From Acanthaster planci (taxonomy: Eukaryota; Echinodermata; Asteroidea; Valvatida; Acanthasteridae), in contig NW_019091439.1 in the NCBI RefSeq assembly GCF_001949145.1, positions 1,044,360 through 1,061,478 on the forward strand: a DNA stretch of 17,119 nucleotides. Reading direction: 5' to 3'. Below are positions 7,401 to 13,613 of the stretch, piece after piece. How positions within the stretch are numbered: the first letter of the stretch is position 1; each line of letters starts with the position of its first letter. Under the pieces are notes generated by a model. The model saw only the letters and a program-made list of their open reading frames with translations, did not search any database and had not been told where the DNA came from. The position numbers and the translations under genes are program-made.

Positions 7401-9567
7401 GCATCGTGTGCGCAATGCAAGCAAAAAACGTACATATGGAAAGGCGCCTTAAGTCCGTATTCTGGCAGTGTCTTCAGTTTCTTCCTCAAGTCTGATTCCC
7501 AGGCCATTTTGCCATCCGTAAACAAGGTCTGGAAGGCTGTGGGGTGGCGCGTGCTGGCAGTAGGGGGCGGTCTGTACACACTCCTCTACATCTACGAGCG
7601 ACTGACGTGGACTAACAAAGCCAAGGAGAGAGCCTTCAAGCAGCAGTTTGTCCAGTATGCGTCCGAGAAGCTCAAACTATTGGTCAACTTCACCGGATCC
7701 AACCTTAGCCACCAGATACAGCAGTAAGTGCATGCCTACTTCTGAGGATGGCGGGCATAGCCAGAGCCACGTCCAAATGGCTGGCTGCAGCTGGAAACAG
7801 CATGCCTACCTATGGAAGAACTTTGCACCCTTGCAAAAATTAGCATTGAGGGTCCAGGCATTGTATTTTTTTCTTAGACACCATTGTTTGTATCACTTTA
7901 TACTCCCTTTCCGTGTACGAAAAACAATATTCAGCTTACATTTTCAAGAGTGCGCCTTTTTGAAACTACAACAGTGTTCTTTCATGGGGTGTCTGTTCAA
8001 ACTGTAAACCCAGAATTGGCTTCTTAAAAACAATGCTGAGAAGTAAGAAAGGGTTGCTCATTGGCTCATTGCAGTGCATTGAAATACTCAAAGTAAAGAC
8101 CAAAGTAAAGGAAATGTGGGCCAACAAAATTTAATAAAAATTCACGTACATTTGAGTGGGGGCTTCTTCCCAGGATCACATTACAGTTTTGCTCTTGAAT
8201 AGGAAACTACTCGTTAGCATAAAACCTGAAAGATACCGCATTACCCTATAAAATAGCAAATCATAAATCAAAATTATGGTTAAGTAATCCACAAAGGGCA
8301 TTTCAAGGCTTGTACGTAGACATTGAGTGCAGACTTTAGTTTGGAAGTGATGGGACTGAAGTGTAATTCTGTAGTTTTGATATTAAGGCCGGTTCATACT
8401 GGATACTAATAGGAACACAGATGCAATTCTTTGTCATCAGATGAAATAGTCCCGCTGCAAATTTGCACAAGTTGAACACATTTCAACTCCAACAGAGTTA
8501 ACTGCAAACGTTTCATGACATCAAGTCCACTTTACTTTGCATCCGTCTGAACTGTGAACTGACTGGCCATTTTTTTTATTAGGATCAGGGCAGATAAGAG
8601 AACCAATAGAGCAGGTTGAATCTAGCATTTATTGGTTTCATCCTGATAAAGTTGTCATGCCCAAATTACCCTCACAGAGGTAAACATCCAGTAAATAGAC
8701 CAGACAGTGGTCAGTGACTAATCCAAAATGGATGGACTGATCAGTTCAGGGACTTTGTGGCTCTTGACCTTGTCTAATCCTTGTCCCCAGGGAGCTGTCA
8801 TCAACATTTGCCCGCTTGTGCCTGGAGGTGGACAACCACACCGACAGTCTGCGGAAGGAGCTGATCAAGATGGAGGACGAGAGCCAGAAGCTGGAGGCCA
8901 TGATTGCCAGGGCCAAAGTCCTGAGGTTAGAGAAATGCACATGAACACATGACCCAGGTTTCAAAGGGCAAAGGTCATTTTCATGTCATAATGATTATAG
9001 GTTGGTTCCCCTTCATGAAAACCCATGGGAGCCGTTGATTTTTGGACTTGCTGTTTATGCAGAGCCAACCCACCCCCCGTAGAAAAATTTAAAACATGGC
9101 CCAGTTTATTAGCATCCTGTCTGCATAAGATGTAATCCAGCAAAGGTCCTCAGTAAGCCCGTTTGGTATCCCAACAGCACATGCTCAAAATGACGTGCAT
9201 TATAAGCCATTTGGAAGGTCATCCTTAGTACTGTCTTATGCTGACTCGAATGCACTAAACGGGCTGGAGTTGGTTTGATGTCAGTCATTCTGTTCTTGAA
9301 TAGCTTTGCCTTTCTGAAATTCTGAACTGGCTTATTCTCACAGTTGTTTTAGACGGGGTAGTGTACATATCATGGTAGTTCTCTATGTGAAAGGTATGCG
9401 ATGGTTGGGAGTCATGAAATTCATGTTTCACTTTGTCTGTGCTGGTTTACGTTGTGAAGTTGAGTTGGTCCCAATCACCAAGCGTTGTGTTTTGCTCAAA
9501 CAGGAACAAAGCCGGTTGGCTGGACAGCGAGTTAGACCGGTACATCCACAACTTCTTGAAGCACTGA
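1298..9567 (+). CDS. Mfn: Mitofusin (outer mitochondrial membrane fusion GTPase), C-terminal half, nine exons, 5'-partial
   Basis: Joining 1298-1419, 1879-2005, 2492-2596, 4041-4143, 5460-5680, 6756-6890, 7527-7723, 8791-8925 and 9504-9567 gives 1209 bases, an open frame of 402 residues ending in TGA. Every junction keeps frame and has GT-AG borders. Mitofusins are dynamin-like GTPases that tether and fuse outer mitochondrial membranes. The GTPase domain lies upstream of the window. Seen here are the start of HR1 ([15 protein letters not shown]), the middle helical region ([17 protein letters not shown]), the conserved stretch before and through the membrane anchor ([31 protein letters not shown]) and HR2 ending in [10 protein letters not shown]. 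Spacing matches human MFN2 closely: the first 83 residues have the same length. The KAGWLDSEL motif is MFN2-like, but invertebrates normally carry one mitofusin, so orthology to MFN1 or MFN2 is not implied. Exon borders were placed by eye from homology and splice consensus. Confidence 0.96.
1420..1878 (+). other. Mitofusin intron A-B
   Basis: Phase-2 U2-type intron, GTAAGC to CTAG. AT-rich, with no repeat or conserved coding signal seen. A translatable stretch starting at 1670 (a Leu-rich run) is intron sequence reading into exon B and is not a separate gene. Confidence 0.85.
1879..2005 (+). CDS. Mfn: Mitofusin exon B (HR1 coiled coil)
   Basis: The acceptor is TTGTCTAG at 1871-1878 and the donor GTAACG at 2006. 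The first base completes the split Arg codon. The product reads [16 protein letters not shown], then [19 protein letters not shown], strongly charged with heptad-like hydrophobic spacing, as in HR1 of human MFN2 (QDRLKFIDKQLELL). It ends in phase 0. The open frame running in from 1670 is intron. Confidence 0.95.
2006..2491 (+). other. Mitofusin intron B-C
   Basis: Phase-0 intron, GTAACG to GTAG. It carries A- and T-runs and a run of seven G about 12 bases before the acceptor. No RNA gene or repeat recognised. Confidence 0.85.
2492..2596 (+). CDS. Mfn: Mitofusin exon C (end of HR1)
   Basis: Encodes 35 codons, [19 protein letters not shown] to VIKVYKE, matching VSTAMAEEIRRLSVLVDDY and VVLKVYKNE in MFN2. 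The acceptor (GGTTGTAG, ending at 2491) follows a T-rich tract interrupted by a run of seven G at 2473-2479; the donor is a strong GTGAGT at 2597. Both borders are phase 0, so skipping this exon would keep frame while removing 35 residues. Confidence 0.95.
2597..4040 (+). other. Mitofusin intron C-D (contains a foldback element)
   Basis: Phase-0 intron, the longest in the window (1444 bases), GTGAGT to ACAG. It contains a TTAACCCTAAC copy at 3066-3076 followed by CCTTCCC, and the ~200-bp inverted-repeat element at 3419-3620. Short open frames here have no recognisable product. Confidence 0.85.
3419..3620. mobile_element. MITE-like foldback element with ~25-bp terminal inverted repeats
   Basis: The left arm, 3419-3444, starts ATCCGGTTCGTAAGTG and ends TTCGTCAC. 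The right arm, 3596-3620, reversed and complemented, starts ATCCAGTTCGTAAGTG and ends ACGTCAC. The arms agree at nearly all positions apart from one substitution and a short change near the inner end. Total length is about 202 bp with no coding capacity, as expected of a miniature inverted-repeat transposable element. No clear target-site duplication was found, so family and exact ends are open. The right arm contains a perfect TGACGTCA at 3597-3604. Confidence 0.65.
4041..4143 (+). CDS. Mfn: Mitofusin exon D (middle helical region)
   Basis: The acceptor CTTTAAACAG ends at 4040; the donor is GTGGGT at 4144. It encodes [20 protein letters not shown] then [14 protein letters not shown], which aligns with [20 protein letters not shown] in MFN2; the EAGLGRN core is the clearest match. 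It begins in phase 0 and leaves one base of a Glu codon for the next exon. Confidence 0.95.
4144..5459 (+). other. Mitofusin intron D-E
   Basis: Phase-1 intron, GTGGGT to ACAG. It holds a perfect 14-bp palindrome, CCCACTGCAGTGGG, at 4742-4755, and two GCCGCCATG/CCGCCATG words near 5185 and 5367. No exon or RNA gene recognised; small open frames lack any family resemblance. Confidence 0.8.
5460..5680 (+). CDS. Mfn: Mitofusin exon E (region before the membrane anchor)
   Basis: The acceptor CCTTGACAG ends at 5459; the donor is GTAAGC at 5681. This is the largest exon, 74 residues counting the split Glu. It holds [37 protein letters not shown] and [16 protein letters not shown], matching [20 protein letters not shown] and [11 protein letters not shown] in MFN2. 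It ends in phase 0. A frame-compatible ATG at 5429 lies in the intron and is not a start. Confidence 0.96.
5681..6755 (+). other. Mitofusin intron E-F
   Basis: Phase-0 intron, GTAAGC to GCAG. It contains a TTAACCCTAAC copy at 5962-5972 running into ten C (5972-5981), then a second CCCTAACCTTCCC word at 5993-6005 like that at 3070. Otherwise AT-rich with nothing recognisable. Confidence 0.8.
6756..6890 (+). CDS. Mfn: Mitofusin exon F (linker and first part of membrane segment)
   Basis: The acceptor TTTTGGTGCAG ends at 6755; the donor is GTGAGT at 6891. The first ~20 residues are a loose Ala/Gly/Pro linker ([20 protein letters not shown]) that differs in composition from the vertebrate linker. 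The rest, [15 protein letters not shown], is nearly identical to human MFN2. It ends with the hydrophobic run LMIVVGI, the first part of the transmembrane anchor. Both borders are phase 0. Confidence 0.96.
7249..7448. repeat. Imperfect foldback repeat, 21-bp arms
   Basis: The left arm 7249-7269 (GCCGCCTTTCCATATGCACAT) and the right arm 7428-7448, reversed and complemented (GGCGCCTTTCCATATGTACGT), match at 17 of 21 positions. Inside lies a second, weaker pair: AAAATCGCTCC near 7299 against GGAGCCGATTTT near 7362. Together they form a 200-bp potential hairpin with no coding content. The sequence just before the left arm, GTGCCACCGCAGTAATG at 7200-7216, recurs in inverted form at 16.73 kb, suggesting a dispersed family. 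It ends about 55-80 bases before the exon G acceptors. Confidence 0.55.
7501..7526 (+). promoter_or_regulatory. Two competing in-frame 3' splice sites (7502 and 7526)
   Basis: The upstream site is a pyrimidine-rich tract ending in GATTCCCAG at 7502, with a CTGAT branch-like motif just before it. The downstream site is CCGTAAACAAG ending at 7526, with little pyrimidine tract. The 24 bases between them, 7503-7526, are open in frame and would add AILPSVNK within the membrane anchor. By sequence the upstream acceptor is stronger; by homology the downstream one restores the exact vertebrate length. Which one is used cannot be decided here. Confidence 0.6.
7527..7723 (+). CDS. Mfn: Mitofusin exon G (membrane segment and start of HR2)
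   Basis: Encodes [20 protein letters not shown], then [19 protein letters not shown] and [18 protein letters not shown], a near copy of the corresponding vertebrate region. The start at 7527 gives exactly the vertebrate spacing between SMG and VWK, but its acceptor (AAACAAG) is poor. A better in-frame acceptor lies 24 bases upstream (see separate entry), so the exon may really start at 7503. The donor is GTAAGT at 7724; the exon ends two bases into a Gln codon. Residue 331 is Leu where human MFN2 has Cys684. Confidence 0.92.
7724..8790 (+). other. Mitofusin intron G-H
   Basis: Phase-2 intron, GTAAGT to CCAG. AT-rich, with no repeat element, RNA gene or additional exon recognised. The open frame at 7648-8007 is exon G read in another frame and running into the intron. 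Confidence 0.85.
8791..8925 (+). CDS. Mfn: Mitofusin exon H (HR2 coiled coil)
   Basis: The acceptor TTGTCCCCAG ends at 8790. The first base completes a Gln codon, followed by [20 protein letters not shown] and a charged coiled-coil helix ending IARAKVLR. Human MFN2 has [20 protein letters not shown] here. The Cys codon at 8819-8821 corresponds to human Cys700. The donor is GTTAGA at 8926, the weakest donor of the gene, splitting an Arg codon (AG|G). Confidence 0.95.
8926..9503 (+). other. Mitofusin intron H-I
   Basis: Phase-2 intron, GTTAGA to ACAG. It contains a 9-bp inverted pair, AGCCCGTTT near 9157 and AAACGGGCT near 9257, about 100 bases apart, with GTGCATT/GAATGCAC further in. This could be a decayed foldback but is short enough to be chance. 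Confidence 0.8.
9504..9567 (+). CDS. Mfn: Mitofusin terminal exon I (end of HR2 and stop codon)
   Basis: The acceptor TTGCTCAAACAG ends at 9503. After completing the Arg codon it reads [20 protein letters not shown] and stops at TGA 9565-9567. [10 protein letters not shown] is identical to human MFN2; the remaining ten residues diverge and end at about the vertebrate position, so this C-terminus is complete. Confidence 0.95.
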
Positions 9568-10293
9568 GGAGCTGTTGGGCACCAGTGACAGTTGCATGCT
9601 TTTAGAAGAACTAGAACTTGGATCCGGACAAAAAGATCCTTGGGAATGGAGCATTGATTGTCTTACCCTGGCAAAGTTCCCAAAGCAGTAATTTTATTTG
9701 GTTTGACCTTCGACCTCAGGCCTGAGTTCAGTTCTTGGCCCAGGTTTGCACTTGGAGCCTTGAGTCTCCATTTGACTGTGTTCAATTCTTCTTGGAATTC
9801 ATTCAGTTTATCTTTGGACAAAGTGTACAAAACTGGGGGGAAATATAACAAGGAGTAGTCCATAATCGAAAGGTACTTGGCTTTTAAGACATAAAGGTAT
9901 TGAATTTCCCCTGAGCTGTACAGAATTTACCCTAGTTTGGATATATATATAGCTTTGAACACAATGATGTTTCTCACACTGGGATAACAAATTTCCTGAA
10001 GTGAAACTTTGGTTCCTCAGATGGAGAGATGTTGCTGAGAATCATGCATATCTAGTGGTTCTGTTTTGGGAATGTGAATTTTATTGTTCAACTGGCTTTC
10101 AGAATAATTGTAGGACCCGTGGTTGAGGGGACAGTTTTTGTCATCCGGAAATTTAAGACAGTTTTCGGGACAAAAAATCTGAGTCCCGTTGATGAATTTA
10201 TCCTCGGAAATAACCATCGTTCAACTCATTTGGGGTCCCCACGGCTACAGTGCTGGTAGAAATGTACATTCCGATCCTCTGCAATGAAATTGT

Positions 10294-10370
10294 GAATAAT
10301 TCAATTGATCAATTGAAACCCAAAGAGTTAAAAATCCATTACATACCATTTCAATTAAATTGAATCATTC
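10294..10370. repeat. Nested palindromes forming an inverted-repeat hairpin
   Basis: A perfect 18-bp palindrome, TTCAATTGATCAATTGAA, lies at 10300-10317, and a 15-bp one, TTCAATTAAATTGAA, at 10350-10364. With flanks, 10294-10318 (GAATAATTCAATT...) is also the reverse complement of 10349-10370 (apart from two bases missing and one change), leaving a 30-base loop. Each arm can fold alone or with the other. If this is within the 3' UTR, it would be an RNA hairpin. Confidence 0.65.
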
Positions 10371-11876
10371 TTTACGTACACTGTACATGGTGCACATGGC
10401 CCATCATTATCCCCAGATGCGTCCCTACACTGTCATCCTGCATTTACTATGTACTTTAAGGAAACCCTCAACGTATTGTCTTATTCTAAAAGTTTGGAAG
10501 TGGACTTTAGCATCCCATTTCTGAGCATGGCAGGCAGTCTGTGATCTATTATACTAATGTAGGGAAACTGTTGATGGCAGTGTGTGGTTGAAACACAAGC
10601 CAAGAAGGAGCACATTCCATGGTTGCACCAGTTTGCATGTGTGTCACACAGTGCAGGTGACTAATTTTCAGTTGAATGTGCATAAACTGTAGCACAGGCA
10701 GGCAACAGAATTTGGCCAAGATGTACTGTATCTGCAGGAACTTACTTGGGTCATGTTTATTTAATACAAGCATATGTTCTTTACAATATGACATTTACCC
10801 CCTCATGCCACTGTATTTTTTCTTATTTTTGAATATTGAATTCACATCTGGAAATGCTAAATATTATTTGCAAAGAATCTGTCAATTTTAATGTTGTAAA
10901 ACTATCAAAGTTCCCTAGTTTTTCAGTGAATTTCAGTCTGGTGAAAAAAAGTGTTTTGTCTATTTTTGTCTTGCCATTGTTTCAGTGTGAAGGGCGTTTA
11001 GTCTTGTCAGCTTAGCCTGTCATTGTGTGTGTTTATTCTATAGGTTGCTTTATATACCAACAGTGGTTAAATGTTTCACTTAACACATTCAAACAAGTGA
11101 GGCCCTAATTCGGTGGTGTTGTACTCCAAATTTGTTCGCATATATGCCTTGACTTGTATGTCAGGATATTAACCGAGAGGATGGAAAAAGGTGGATTTCT
11201 GTAAAGAATTCAGATGTGAAGTGAATACCGATTATTTCTTTGCAGAAGAGTGGCCAGTCCGTGATGTTGAAAATTCCAAGCACACGATTTACTTGATGCA
11301 CAGGTGGTCCTCTAATGCCAATGTGTATATCATATACTCAGTTTTAATTTTAACGGCAATGACCTTGCATTATCACATGATATTTGTTTTTACTGTGCAC
11401 AGTTTATGTATGTGCATTTTGGTCTCTGGCTTCAGGTTTTTTTAGTTCACCATTTGCCCGTCCAACTTCAGCTGGGACATTAACATACCCTTTGACATAT
11501 GCAGGATTCCGCATGTATGTAACAGTTGCAGGAAGTCGATGAAATTTCGGGTAAAAGCTTCTTTTTTTTTTAGAGTTCGCTTTTGAAGTTAGAAAAGGAC
11601 AAAAATTGGAAGTTTGCAGGGAAATTTAAATTTCCTTCCAGAGACCAAAATGTTGAGTTTACACAAACTGAAAATGTTATGATCAAAATCATGTGGGGAG
11701 CAGTTCTTAGTAAAATTGTAAATTTTCAAACTGTTTACCAAGAAAATAAGGTAACAGGTCCTGATATAGATTTTCTGTCAACTATTCAGAAAATTTTTTC
11801 CATGTGCAATTTAGTTCTGTGGGGTGGTGTGACTGACACCTTTTGTGAACCAATACCAATGAATTTGTGTATGGGA

Positions 11877-11882
11877 AATAAA
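11877..11882 (+). terminator. Candidate poly(A) signal AATAAA (upstream)
   Basis: This is the first canonical AATAAA downstream of the mitofusin stop codon. The following ~50 bases are not GT-rich, so it looks weaker than the signal at 11945. Confidence 0.35.
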
Positions 11883-11944
11883 TAACAAAGCAAAGGACTG
11901 TACAGTTTTGAAATATGATTCTTGATGAAAAAGTGAGATTGCGC

Positions 11945-11950
11945 AATAAA
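11945..11950 (+). terminator. Candidate poly(A) signal AATAAA (preferred)
   Basis: AATAAA followed by an A-rich stretch and then a G/T-rich tract at about 11971-11998 (TAGTGGTGATTTAGATTTTT), the usual arrangement for cleavage and polyadenylation. Cleavage would fall near 11965. Confidence 0.5.
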
Positions 11951-11965
11951 ATCCTTCCCAAAACA

Positions 11966-12359
11966 AAAATATTAGTGGTGATTTAGATTTTTTTTAATCT
12001 CAGGGTATGGCATGTAACAACCACTCTTGCTACCGAGAGGGGGAATGTAGAATGGGTATGTTAGGAATCTTCCAAATGAGCCGACTCGTGACCCACCTCT
12101 GTTGAGTTTATCTCTGGGGTTTAAGAATATTTCGAATGCAGTAGGGGCTGTTGCTTACAATATTATTGTGAATACTTCACTTGTATTCGTGATTATGTAC
12201 TAATGCAGAAAATCATTTGTCAGAAATCATTTTAAGATCAGCCTGATATTTCTCGTACGTTTTTGAAAGTGTGTATGGTTTTGAGAAGGTAAATAACGAG
12301 GTGAATCCAAGCAATTGTAAATTTTAGCTGAAGCATCAACAACTCAAGGGTAATGCACC
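11966..12359. other. Intergenic, nothing recognised
   Basis: AT-rich sequence after the presumed end of mitofusin. No open frame, repeat or regulatory arrangement that I can support. Confidence 0.6.
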
Positions 12360-12700
12360 TGTCAATCGTAATCCCAGCCCCGGGAGTAGCGGGGGTTTAT
12401 TAGCGGGGAAGATAAAACAGGGCCAGTGTTATAGTCCCCGTAATGTACCCGGCCAGCACCCTTTTTTCCCTGCTTATCCCCAGACCCGGTATGCTGGGCG
12501 TCATTGTGGTAACCCCGCGCAATCCTGGACCTGGCGTGCCGGGCGTTGTCACCAATCCCTCCACCGTCCCGTCAACAGCATGCGGAGCATGTGACGTAAC
12601 AACCGCACAACGCCAGCATGCGCAGATTACAAATTTGCAGTCCTCTATATGTACACAGTAGTATAAAACGTTACCCACCTGAGGAACAGGTGACAAATCG
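12360..12700 (+). promoter_or_regulatory. CpG-richer block with promoter-like motifs
   Basis: This block is clearly more GC- and CpG-rich than its surroundings. It contains TGACGTAA (CRE-like, 12592-12599), an NRF1-like CAGCATGCGCAG near 12612, a TATAAAA at 12662-12668, and paired E-boxes CACCTG 12676-12681 and CAGGTG 12687-12692. The order and spacing suit a plus-strand TATA promoter starting near 12692. No convincing gene follows in the window, so the function is inferred only from motifs. Confidence 0.25.
12483..12572. repeat. Degenerate 45-bp direct repeat
   Basis: GACCCGGTATGCTGGGCGTC from 12483 recurs as GACCTGGCGTGCCGGGCGTT from 12528, exactly 45 bases later, and similarity continues through GG/CACCAA and the CCC runs. 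The period is a multiple of three and both strands stay open across it, but no protein family is recognised. Confidence 0.45.
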
Positions 12701-13380
12701 TACTAGTACCACACAGTGGATGTGACATTTATACACTTAATACGAACCCGGAAAGTGCGGCCCATTCCTGCAGAGGTACTTTAAATTGTTTTGTTGACCT
12801 TGCCGTTTTGAAATACTCAACTGGCTTGTTTTTCTTTCAGCACTATTCCAGGAAGGCTTTTTCACGGCCCTATTTTCTCTCGTCGTTCAGTGTCCAAACA
12901 GAGTGCGGGGAAGGGCTAATTGACTTGCACTTTGCACAGATTGTAGTGAAGGAAATGCGTCCTCAAGCGCGAGCTCGATCGCTGAACGAGTATGCTGGAG
13001 AAAAGCCACCAGTTGGAGAATCGACCAGGCCATAATGCATCCCTCTTGTTCTAAATGTGCAAAACATTTGCATAACCATTTCTAAAGTTCCCGCCCAAAC
13101 GTTAATTAAGAGGGTGATAGCAGTGTGGCCCGCAGGGTGTTACGCAATATCTTCATTCACAGACGTTGGTTTGTATCCTCACACTGGGTAATTCCCAACT
13201 TCACAAGGTAGTCTTTTCATTCAGTACCACGTGGTCGCCAAGCGGCACAATGCGCGAAATTTGAAGTATCTGCTTAAACACGCTGAACAGGTGATCGTGC
13301 ACAGGCCTGCCGTGCATTGTGTTAAAACTGCGCGCCTCTGAATGCAGGCTAGCTAGCCAGGCTTAGTGCATTTCGTTTCC
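12701..13380. other. Intergenic; possible but unsupported exon at about 12840-13035
   Basis: A good acceptor-like tract (TTGTTTTTCTTTCAG) ends at 12840 and is followed by an open frame to a TAA at 13033-13035 in GC-richer sequence. The encoded peptide (HYSRKAFSRPYFLSSF... to ...EKPPVGESTRP) resembles no family I know, and no upstream exon was found. Described here rather than called as a gene. Confidence 0.2.
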
Positions 13381-13382
13381 AG

Positions 13383-13486
13383 TCCATACTCCTCTCGCAG
13401 GTTTTCTCCGGGTACTCCAGTTTCCTCCTGCCTCTAAAACTGGACTTTCTTCCTAACTCTGTAATGTGATTCTGATATGAATAAAC
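13383..13486 (+). repeat. Fragment of a widespread dispersed repeat (TTTTCTCCGGGTACTCC core)
   Basis: The core TTTTCTCCGGGTACTCCAG, then TTTCCTCCTG, at 13402-13430 is a motif I recognise from interspersed repeats in fish and many aquatic invertebrates. The fragment continues with CTGGACTTTCTTCC and ends near an AATAAA at 13480-13485. Boundaries and family are uncertain. Confidence 0.45.
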
Positions 13487-13540
13487 CTATAGATATTGGT
13501 GCAAATAGCCCGAGTAGCTGAAAGTACCATTAAAACAAAA

Positions 13541-13613
13541 CAACAGGTGGCTCAGCAGTCGTGATTTGAACCTGCATGTTGCTGGTCGTGATGTTCGAGG
13601 CTTATGGGTGTGT
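13541..13613 (+). repeat. tRNA-derived SINE-like head (A and B box)
   Basis: TGGCTCAGCAGT at 13548-13559 fits the pol III A box. GTTCGAGGC at 13593-13601 fits the start of a B box and lies exactly 45 bases after the A-box T, the distance from position 8 to position 53 in a tRNA. The acceptor and T stems do not pair, so this is not a functional tRNA gene; it looks like the decayed tRNA-related part of a SINE. A short TG run follows. Confidence 0.4.

Larger units (their letters stand above)
6891..7526 (+). other. Mitofusin intron F-G (contains an inverted repeat)
   Basis: Phase-0 intron, GTGAGT to AG at 7526 (or 7502). The second half, about 7197-7460, is an imperfect foldback described separately. 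An AATAAA at 7038-7043 lies in the intron; with no known intronic transcript end it is not called as a poly(A) site. Confidence 0.75.
9568..11965 (+). other. Probable mitofusin 3' untranslated region
   Basis: The sequence after the stop codon shows no splice-compatible coding continuation. No AATAAA occurs until 11877, so a 3' UTR of about 2.3-2.4 kb is the simplest reading. A weaker ATTAAA at 10354-10359 could give a shorter form. Open frames here, including an overlapping pair at 9658-9863, have no recognisable product. It contains the palindromic pair at 10294-10370. The extent is inferred only from poly(A) signals. Confidence 0.5.

Noticed and set aside
7175-7579. 134-codon open frame on the minus strand
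   Set aside because: It runs antisense over the intronic foldback and exon G; the peptide has no known domain, and the inverted repeat explains the open frame.
9663-9863. Minus-strand 66-residue frame with a charged helical look (KDKLNEFQEELNTVKWRLK)
   Set aside because: It lies in the presumed 3' UTR, overlaps an equally long plus-strand frame, and resembles no protein I recognise.
11583-11885. 100-codon plus-strand frame near the end of the UTR
   Set aside because: AT-driven composition, no domain, and it ends at the AATAAA signal; best explained as UTR.
13541-13613. Functional tRNA gene
   Set aside because: The A/B box spacing fits, but the acceptor and T stems do not pair, so only a tRNA-derived repeat is supported.
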